IMG/VR virus record: IMGVR_UViG_3300018469_000001
Location: 64,001-100,981 of that record
Origin: a virus
Direction: 5' to 3' (one strand)
Length of the DNA: 36,981 nt
A program made the translations under genes and the position numbers. The first letter of the stretch is position 1, and each line of letters opens with the position of its first letter. The notes under the pieces are model-generated. The model did no database searches. It was given only the letters and a program-made list of their open reading frames with translations, and was not told where the DNA came from. Positions 1-8,700 of this stretch are shown one piece after another.

Positions 1-1
1 C

Positions 2-451
2 ATCCGGGCGTTCCTACTCGACCAGGTCCACGACCGGATGACGTTCGTCGAAACCTGCGAGCAGCTCCGCAAGCTGGCCGCGAAATGGCCGCAGGCCCTG
101 CTGAAACTCGTCGAGGACACCGCCAACGGGCCGGCCGTCATCAACTCGCTGACCCTGCGCGTGCCCGGCCTGGTCGGGGTGACCCCGGACGGGAAGAAGG
201 CCGCCCGGGCCGCCGCCGTGTCGCCGTTCTGCGAGGCCGGGCAGGTGTGGCTACCCGCCCCGGAAATGTCCCCGTGGGTGGGCGCCCTGATCGCCGAGTG
301 CGCACAGTTCCCGCAGTCCCCGCACGACGACCGGGTCGACGCCCTGTCCCAGGCACTCAACCGGCTGCTACTCAACCGGCTGCTGACCGAAGACGAGGTC
401 ATCGAGGACGACGAGGAAGGCCCCGCCGAGGGGTCGATCTCCCTGTACTAG
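2..451 (+). CDS. Large terminase subunit, C-terminal part (cut by window start)
   Basis: This is the nuclease end of the phage packaging motor, which cuts concatemeric DNA and works with the portal. The open frame runs in from the window edge, so the ATPase domain lies outside. The motif DTANGPAVI followed by VPGLVGV and RAAAVSPFCEAGQVWLP is typical of the RNase H-like nuclease of terminase large subunits, and the late HDDRVDA carries the conserved acidic residues of the metal site. The tail is short and acidic (EVIEDDEEGP). An ATG at 38 is internal to the gene, not a start. The portal gene follows about 320 nt downstream, the usual order. Confidence 0.92.
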   Translation: MRAFLLDQVHDRMTFVETCEQLRKLAAKWPQALLKLVEDTANGPAVINSLTLRVPGLVGVTPDGKKAARAAAVSPFCEAGQVWLPAPEMSPWVGALIAECAQFPQSPHDDRVDALSQALNRLLLNRLLTEDEVIEDDEEGPAEGSISLY

Positions 452-469
452 CCGGCCCGGGGGTGTGCG

Positions 470-634
470 TTGGCCAAGCATCTTATCCCCAACGACGGCA
501 CCGCGCACGCCCCGACCAGCGAATGCGGCTGCGGACCCGAGCGCGTGCACCGCGGCGGCCGGTGGGTGTACGTCCACACCAACCAGCGACCCGACCGACG
601 ACGAGGGGGCACCGGTGACCAGCGCGACGACTAG
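470..634 (+). CDS. Small Cys/His protein of the HxxPxxD...CxCGP type
   Basis: This 54-residue frame starts at TTG 470, just after the terminase stop. It has the pattern HLIPNDGTAH, then ECGCGPER, then GRWVYVHTN. Many actinophages carry a short protein near terminase or portal with the layout H-x-x-P-x-x-D, H, CxCGP, then V-x-H, and this one fits it with N-D in place of D-D. The two cysteines and flanking histidines could bind a metal, which is inference. A protein with the same layout lies at 12213-12473. The TTG start is the only one at the conserved N-terminus. The last residues overlap the next gene. Function is unknown. Confidence 0.6.
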   Translation: MAKHLIPNDGTAHAPTSECGCGPERVHRGGRWVYVHTNQRPDRRRGGTGDQRDD

Positions 635-791
635 GGCCCACCTCGACCTCGACCGCTTCCAGGCCGGCCTATGGCCCCGCGCCGCCGGCGGCGACACCGA
701 AGCCATATCCGCCGTGCGGGCCATCATCGACCGCCGGGCGAAGCTGCTCGGGCTCGGCGAGCAAGGGGGGCCGGATGACCACGACGACTAG
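615..791 (+). CDS. Small helical phage protein (RRAKLLGL motif)
   Basis: This 58-residue protein starts at GTG 615 with GAGGGGG seven bases upstream. It reads DLDRFQAGLWPRAAGGD and then AIRAIIDRRAKLLGL-like text (AISAVRAIIDRRAKLLGL). A helix with [LV]-x-x-x-x-RRAKLLGL is common in short actinophage proteins encoded beside terminase and portal, and in some helix-turn-helix small terminase-like proteins. It overlaps the end of the gene before it and the start of the portal gene by 17 nt, so it is translationally coupled. It is too short to be a normal small terminase, and no function is assigned. Confidence 0.6.
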   Translation: MTSATTRAHLDLDRFQAGLWPRAAGGDTEAISAVRAIIDRRAKLLGLGEQGGPDDHDD

Positions 792-2757
792 GGCCCGCCG
801 CAACGGCCGGCCCGGCCCGGCCCCGGCCAGCCTGCCCACCGTCGAGGCCGCACTGCGCCGCGAGCTGCGCGTCACCCAGGACAACCTTGGGCTGCTCGCC
901 GCCCGGATGGAAGAGTCCGCCGCCCCCAACCCATACGTCCAGACGACCGAGGCCGGGATCGCCGACCTGGAGCGGGCCATCATCGCCGACCCCGGCTGGC
1001 GGATGTTCACCACGCTGGCCCAGCAGGAGTTCACCGAGGAAGGCCGCCGGCAGGTCCGCGCCGTGTGCCGGCTCATGGCCGTCGCCAACCCGCTGATCAA
1101 GCGCGGGCTGAACCTGCGGGCGTTCTACGTGTGGGGGCAGGGCTGCGAAATCGTCGCCCGCGCCAACGGCAAGGCCAAGTCAGACGGTGGCGGGGAAGAG
1201 CAGGACGTCCGGTCGGTTGTGTCCGCGTTCGTGATGGATCCGGCCAACCAGCGGGCGGTGTTCGGGCAGCAGGCCCGCGGCGAGATGGAACGGGCGCTGG
1301 GCACCGACGGCGAGCTGTACTGCGCACTGTTCACCCGGCCGCAGTCCGGATGGGTGCAAGCCCGCACGATCGTCGCCGGCGAAATCACCGAGATCATCAC
1401 CGACCCGGATGATGCGGCCACCCCGTGGTACTACCGGCGGTGCTGGACCCGGCGCACCTACGACGAGCGCGGCGTCCTGGCCGACGAACAGCAAGAGCTG
1501 CTGTATCCCGACGTCGACTACAAGCCCAGGTCGAAGCCGGCCACATTCGGCGGCACAAAGATCAAATGGGATGCGCCGATCGTCGCCGTCCAAGTCAACC
1601 GGCCGCTGGGCTGGCTGCGCGGCGTCCCCGACGCCTACGCGTCGATCAACTGGGCGCGGGCGTACAAAGAGTTCCTCGAGCAGTGGTCGTCGTTGATGCG
1701 CTCGCTGGCCCGGTTCGCGTGGCGGCTCACCGCCGAAGGCAAGAACCGCACCCAGGCCAAGACCGCGCTCGCCGCCGCAGCGGCCGGCGACACCTCCACC
1801 ACCCCCGGGCAGCGCAGCGACGTCGGCGGCATCGCCCTGACCCCGCTCAACGGCAACCTCGAGGCCATCCCCAAGACCGGCGCCACCATCGACGCCGAAT
1901 CGGGCAGGCCGCTGGCCATGATGGTCGCCGCCGGCCTGGACGTGCCCGTCACGATGCTGCTGGCCGACCCCGGCCAGACCGGCGCCCGCGCGACCGCTGA
2001 AACGCTGGACTGGCCCACCGAGCTGGCCATGATGGACCGCCGTTCCCTGTGGACGGCATTCCAGTCCCGGATCGTCTCCCACGTCATCACCGAGGCCGCC
2101 CGGGCGCCGAAGGGTCCGTTGCAGGGCAAGGTGAAACGTGACCCGGTCACCGACCGGGAAGTGGTGGAGCTGGCCGGCGACACCGACGACACCGTCGACA
2201 TCATCTGGCCCGACCTCGACGAGACCGACCCCAAGCAGGTGATCGACGCCGTTGTCGCCGCCGCCGGCACCGGAACCATGCCGCCCGAGCTGGTGCTCAG
2301 GCTGCTGTTGCAGGCGTTGGGCGTGCGGGAGCTGGACTCCATCCTCGACGAGATGGTCGACGAGCAGGGCGTCTTCCAGTGGCCGCAGGCCGCCCCGATC
2401 ACACCCGGGCAGCAGGCCGCCGACCTCGCCCGAGCAGGCCAGGATCCGGCCACCGCAGGCGAGCCCGGCCAGATGGGCCCCGACGGCCAACCGATACCCG
2501 ACGGCGGGCCCGGCCAGCCCGGCGGGCCGGCCGCACTTGCGGAGGTGCCCGGAGTGAGTACGGAAGCCGTAGCCCGCCAGGCCGACGCCGATTTCGGGCT
2601 GTTCGGCGGCAAGGGCGCAGACCAGGACGCCGACACCGACGGGCCGGGCGCCAATGTGGACGCCGAAGGTGAGCAGCTCGACGGCGAGCCGATCGGCGCC
2701 GGCGAGGCCGGCGAGAAACCCGCCGACATCTACGACCCCGAGTTCTTCACCATCTAG
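775..2757 (+). CDS. Portal protein
   Basis: The portal is the dodecameric DNA gate at one capsid vertex, through which terminase packages DNA and to which the neck attaches. The 660-residue product has the portal pattern: an N-terminal helical part ending RRQVRAVCRLMAVANPLIKRGLNLRAFYVWGQG, a beta-rich wing, the SINWARAYKEFLEQWSSLMRSLARFAWRL stem region and the GLDVPVTMLLADPGQTGARATAETLD crown stretch. From about residue 545 on there is a Pro/Gly/Asp-rich, probably disordered tail (MGPDGQPIPDGGPGQPGG) that makes it longer than most portals of this type. The ATG at 775 is preceded by AAGGGGGG. It follows terminase and precedes the giant gene by 18 nt. Confidence 0.93.
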   Translation: MTTTTRARRNGRPGPAPASLPTVEAALRRELRVTQDNLGLLAARMEESAAPNPYVQTTEAGIADLERAIIADPGWRMFTTLAQQEFTEEGRRQVRAVCRLMAVANPLIKRGLNLRAFYVWGQGCEIVARANGKAKSDGGGEEQDVRSVVSAFVMDPANQRAVFGQQARGEMERALGTDGELYCALFTRPQSGWVQARTIVAGEITEIITDPDDAATPWYYRRCWTRRTYDERGVLADEQQELLYPDVDYKPRSKPATFGGTKIKWDAPIVAVQVNRPLGWLRGVPDAYASINWARAYKEFLEQWSSLMRSLARFAWRLTAEGKNRTQAKTALAAAAAGDTSTTPGQRSDVGGIALTPLNGNLEAIPKTGATIDAESGRPLAMMVAAGLDVPVTMLLADPGQTGARATAETLDWPTELAMMDRRSLWTAFQSRIVSHVITEAARAPKGPLQGKVKRDPVTDREVVELAGDTDDTVDIIWPDLDETDPKQVIDAVVAAAGTGTMPPELVLRLLLQALGVRELDSILDEMVDEQGVFQWPQAAPITPGQQAADLARAGQDPATAGEPGQMGPDGQPIPDGGPGQPGGPAALAEVPGVSTEAVARQADADFGLFGGKGADQDADTDGPGANVDAEGEQLDGEPIGAGEAGEKPADIYDPEFFTI

Positions 2758-2775
2758 CAGGAGAGGGGGTGCGGC

Positions 2776-5700
2776 GTGGCTGCTCGCCGCAGTAAGTGGA
2801 ATCCGTCGCTGCACCCCAGGGACGCCCGAGGCCGGTTCACCCGCTCGTCAACCCGGGTGATGAAGCCCGCCGACACCAAACGGGCACGGTCAGCCACCCA
2901 GGGATTCCAGCCGGCCAAGATCGGCGGGGCTGGTGCGGCCGGCGGATGGCTGACCCGCAACGGCGGCGCCAAGCCCGCCCAGGCCGACACCGCGCTCGGC
3001 CGGTACCTGGCCGGCGGCTGGCGGGACACCAACACCGAGATCCGCCGGTCGAAGACGCCGCCGCCCGACGTGGCCGAAATCGACGCCGAGTTCGCCGGGC
3101 TGCCCGAAGACCTGGTGCTGCGCAGGCAGGTGCCGCTGGCCATGTTCGCGCACATCCCCGTCGACCAGCTCGTCGGCATGAAGGTCCGCGACGCCGCGTA
3201 CGCCTCCACCAGCATCGACCACCCGGAGGCCGGCCCGTCCGCCCCCGACGCGGTCACCCTGCACATCGCCGCCGCCGCAGGCACCCCCGCCTACGTGCAC
3301 GCCGACGCCGGGGAAATCCTGCTCGCCCGCGACACCGAGATCGCCATCGCCCGGGCCGAGCCCAACGGGCAGGGCGGCTGGGACCTGTACGGCGTCGTCA
3401 TCCCCAAGACGGCGGTAACCCGCGACCAGCCCGCCGCAGGCGATCGCGACCAGCCGGCCGGCGGCGACACGCCGACACCGGCCGAAGACGAGACCACCAC
3501 CCCGCCCGCAGGTGACACTGACACCGGCGATGAGGCTCCCCAAGCGCCGGCCGCAGCAGCCTCCGTGCCAGCCGGCGCCGCCGCCCCACCCGCCCGCCAG
3601 AGCGGACCGGGCGGCGAGCCCACCACCAGCCCGCCCGACACAGCAGGCGGTGGTGATGGCGGCCGCGGCGCCGCGGTCGGCGGACCGCGCGCCGCGGCCG
3701 ACCAGCCGCGCCCGAACCCGCGCGAGGACCCCGAAGGCTGGGCGCGGTCGTTGACCGACGCCGAGCTGGAGCGGTGGTCGGCCACACGCGGCGCGCTGCC
3801 CCGGGTCAAGAAGGCGATCGCCGCCGAGCAGGCCCGCCGCGCCGAGCAGGACCAGGGTGCGCAGACCCCGGCGGCGGGTACCCGTACGCCCGCCGCCGGC
3901 TCACTCGCAGCCCTCGACCCGCTCGACCGAGAACGGGTCCGCATCGCAGTCGAAGACCACGCCGGCCGCATCTTCCGCAACCCGCTCATCGGCGGCTCGA
4001 CAGACAACGTCGGCCGGTACGTCGCCGAGGGGCACCTCGGCGCGCTAACCGAACGGTACGGCCTGTCCCAGGTGTGGCGGGCAGTCGCGCAGACGGTGGA
4101 GGAACGCCCCGAGCTGCTCGAGCGGTCCGACGCCGACGCCGATCAGGGTGCGCGCGAACGCGGCGAGGCCGCCGAGCTGCTGTCCACCCAGGCGGCCGGG
4201 CAGGTCCGCGACGGCGACTTTGCCGCCGCGCTGGCCACCATCGACCAGGCCGAACGACTCGACCCCGACCACCGGGCAGGCGTTGGCCGAAGCTGGGACG
4301 AGCTACGCACGATCGTGGCCCGCCGCCAGGAGGAGACCAGCCGGAAGCCGGCCGGCTCTGCCACGCCCCGCGAATCTGTCGCCGGCCGCGCCCAGCTCGA
4401 CGCGGCCATCGAGTCCGGCACCTCTTCCACCGAGAAACTCGACGGCGGGGGCATCGCACAGTCCGTCGACCTGGTGACGTTCAACGACGGCACCCAGGCC
4501 GTGCGGAAGGTCACCAAAGACTCCAAGACCATCGAGCGGTCGGGGGTTGATCAGGCCGACGCCGAAGAGGTCACCGCCTTGATCGCCGCCGCGGCCGGCG
4601 CGAAAGTACCCGCGGTGCACCGGGCCGGCGACACCGAAACCCTGACCGCCTATGTGGACGGTCAGACCGGCATGGAAGCCATGTCGGTGCTCGGCCTCGG
4701 CGCGGCACACACCGAAAGCCTGCGTCTGGCCAACACCGACCCCGGCCGGCTACTCGGCCTGGTCGACGTGCTCACCGACAACCCGGACCGGCACACCGGC
4801 AACTGGATCATCGACCAGGCTGGCGACCCGGTCGGCATCGACCACGGCAACGCCTTCCTGTACTCGGGAGATCCCGGGTCGGCCGGCGACAACTCGTGGA
4901 AGCCGTTCGCCGCCCACTACATGCAGTGGGACGCAGCCACCGGTATGCCGTCCGGCTGGGCAGACAACGACCTCACCCCCGCCGACGTCCAGACCGTCAG
5001 GGAACGGCTGGCAGCGCTGCGCCCAGAGTTCGACCGGATGGGCCACGGAGACTGGCACGACTTCGCCATGGGCCGCCTCGACGCGGTCGGCGCCCACGCC
5101 ACCGGCGACCGCAACCGCATCGCAGACGGCGGCACCCCCGCCCCGGCAGGCACCCCCGGCCAGCCGGCCGGGGAAACCCCCGGACAGCGCATCGACCCGC
5201 CCACCGGCGGGGCGCTGGCCGGCCTCGACCCGCTGGACCGGGAACGGGTCCGGGTGGCCGTCGAAGACAAAGCGGCCACGATCTTCCGGACACCGTTCAT
5301 GGGCGGCTCCGAATCCAACGTCGCCCGGTACACCGCCGAAGGCCGCGAGCTGGCCGCGTTGACCGACCGGCACGGCCTGGCCACCATGGCCGCCGCCGTC
5401 CGGCAGATCATCGACCAGCGGCCCGGGCTGCTGCAGCGCTCCGACGCCGACGTCGAAGCGCACCGGCAGGCCCGCAGGCAGGCCGCCGAGGCCCGGGCCA
5501 ACACCGGCGCCGACCTGGCCGCCGCCGGCGACTTCACCGCCGCCCGCGCCGAGATCGACGCCGGGGAACGCATCGACCCGACGTGGGTATTCACCTCGCC
5601 GGGCGGGCCGCCGCTGAACTGGACTGCGGTCCGGGCGCTGGTCGACGACATGGAACGCGACCGGGCCGCCGCCGACGCGCCCGAACCGGCAGGCGATGCG

Positions 5701-8700
5701 ACGCCGGTCGCTGACCCCACCACGCCCGCGACCGACCCGGCCAGCCAGATGACCGCTACCGCGGCCAGCCCCCGACGCACCCTCCTGGCCGCAGACAGCG
5801 GCACGGACGGCGCCTTCCTGTATTTCGGGACAGGCGACCGGCCCACCGACGTCGGCGTACCCGTCTCGGCGATGCAGCTCGGCCGCGGCAACCGGTCCAC
5901 GGTCGTGTTCAACGACTATGTCGACAGCAAGCCGCAGGGCGGCGAGCACCGCATGGGCGACCGGGTCTGGCTGGCTCCGCTGCCCCCCGCGGATGTGGTG
6001 GACAGCTACGTCGCCGGGATCCGCGATGAACGCCGCGGCGGCCGCCCGCTCGACACCGGCCAGCCGGCCGCACCCCCCGCCGCGGCCGAGGTGCCCGCGG
6101 CGCCCGAGGCCGACCCGAATGGCGGCATGACCGTCGTCAAGACCCGCACCGGCTGGGCGGTCAAGGGCGGCGAACCGTTCTACCTCGCCGAGCGGAAGAC
6201 CAAACGCGCCGCCCAGCAGTGGATTGACGACGCGATGACCGCCCGGCGGGCGCTGGCCGACCACGAGGCGCGGAAGAAGCAGTCCGCCGCCGACCTGATG
6301 GAACGGGTCGGGCTCGAGGAGGTCCGCCCGTCGCAGCTCGCCGAGGGCGACGTGTTCACGTACAAGCTCGGCGGCGGGTACACCGCCACCGTGACCGCCG
6401 TCGAGAACCTCGGCAACGGCATGGTGATGGTCCGGCTCACCCCAGGCCCGGACGCACCCGACGACGCGATGCCTCACCTGCTGCTACGCGACTCCGACCC
6501 CGTGTTCCGGCTGCAGGACCCAGGTCGCGCCCAGGTGTGGCAGGACATGATCGCCGCCGACCGGGCCGAGGCGGCACGCGAGCTGGCAGACCTCGAGCGC
6601 GGCGACCAGGCCGGCGCACCCGCGCCGTCGGCTGGCACCCGTGTGTCCGTCGAAGACCTCGACGCCGACGAGCAGGGCCGCGCCCTGTCCGGGCAGACGT
6701 TCGCCCGCACCGCCCGCATCGACCAGGACCCCGACTCGACCCGCCTGCGGATGGTCCGCGCCCGCGTCGGCAACCGTGAGCTACGCGTGCACGACCCGGC
6801 CAGCGGCGACCAGCTCGGCACCATCACCGAGCAGCGCGACGGCGGCTGGACGGCCACCACCACCGACGGCCGCGAGATGGGCGCCGGCCTGGACGTGGAA
6901 GCCGCGATCGGCGCACTGGAGAACCCAGACCCGGCCGGCCCGGCAGACAGCGACGTGCCCGCCGCCGATCAGCCGGCCGCCGCCGGCCGGCCCGTCAGCG
7001 AACTGCAACGCGGCGACTACGTCACCGTCACCGGCCGGCCGCCCGGCGGAGAGCAGCAGACCACCCGCACCGGCTACGTGACGGCGGTCATGGCGACCGG
7101 CCGCAGCAACGAGCAGATGGTCAGCCTGTCCGAGTTCCCGATCGGCGCCGGCCGCACCGAACTGGTCATCGCCGCACCGACCGCGCCGACCGTGCCGGCC
7201 ACACCGCCGGCCGACCCCGATGTGGTGCTGTGGCGCAACCCGACCAACGGCCGTCCGGTGCCGAACCCTTCGCAGGTGTCGATCGTGCGCGGCCAGGTTG
7301 TGCGCGACACCCGGCGGGAGGAGGCGGTACGCGCTCAACTCGCCCAGCGGGCCGGGACAGATGCCCCTACCGGCCGGGACACCCCGGCAACCCCGCCGCA
7401 GGCCGGCGAGGGCGGCGGCTGGCCCGACCAGTCCGGTGGAGGCGACCCGCCCGACGGCGTCGAGCTGTACCCGATGGACCGGCTACGCGCCGAGCTGAAA
7501 TACGGGACGGACGGCTTCAACTACGGCCGGCCGTCCGGCTGGAAACTGCTGCTCAACCGGGCGGTCGAAGACCCGCGCACCCCGGAATGGATGGCGTCGA
7601 TCGCCGAGAACGGTATGCAGCCCATCCAGGTCACGTTCGACGACGACGTGCCCGGCTCGACCGGCCGCCAAGCCGAGCTGCACAACGGCAACCATCGGCT
7701 CGCGTTGGCGCTGCTCATGGGCGTCCAGGACATCCCAATCTCTAGCCGTGACCTGGAAAACTGGGACGACGAAGGCGGCAAGGTCGCGGTGCGGCTCGGC
7801 GGGTCGCCGGTCACCGACATGCCCGACGGCGCCGCCGACGTGATCGCGCGCGCGCAGGCCATCGTCGCCCGCCGGCGGCAGGCCGACGCGGCGCTGAACG
7901 CCGACACCCCGGGTGAGGCCGGGACCGCTGACACTCCCGCGCCCGCGGCTGGGCCGCCCGAGCAGCTCGACCTGGCCGGAGGCGCAACCCCGTTCGACGC
8001 GTCTCGCACCGAAGTGGGACTGCCCGAGCGGCCACAGGTGGGCAGGGAGCGGGCGATCGCCGCCACCCAGCAGCTCGGCCTGTTCGCCTCCGACGAACGG
8101 GAGATGGACGGCCAGGTGGGGCTGCTCGACGCCCTGCTGAACATGCCCGCCGGTGACACCGCCGGGCCGCCGCCGGACGCCCCGCCCCGGCCGCTGCCCG
8201 AGGCGCCCGGCCAGGACAACGCAGGGGAAGAGCTGCCCGCCGAACCCACCTCGATCGTCCCCGACGACCTCAGCAACTGGTCGGACGAGCAGCTCGCCGA
8301 CCTGTTCCGCGACGTGTCCGGCGTCGAGTCCGTCGACCAGCTCGACGAGCCCGGGCTGCAGCGCATCGCCGACGAGTGGGACCGCCGCGAGCAGGCCATG
8401 GCCGACCTCGTCGCGACGGTGCCGGACGACCTCACCGCGCTGGGCGACGGCGACGTCGAAACCCTGTACGCCCGGCTGACCGGCGAGCTGGGCACCCTGG
8501 ACCACGACGCGGTCCGCCGCGTCGAGGCCGACCTCGACCGGCGCACCGCCGAGCAGGCAGCCGAAGCTGGGAACGCTCCCAAGCGTGCGTTGCTGGCCCG
8601 GCCGGTCGCCGACCTGACCGACGAAGAGATTGAGACCGCCGCCGGCTACGCGGCCGACCTCGGCGACGAGCCCGCCATCGTGCGCGTGTTCGCCGAGTGG

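Noticed and set aside
1180-2814. Long minus-strand open frame opposite the portal
   Set aside because: It has no ribosome binding site at its start, low-complexity Gly/Val/Arg composition and lies fully antisense to a clear portal gene; such mirror frames are a by-product of high GC content.
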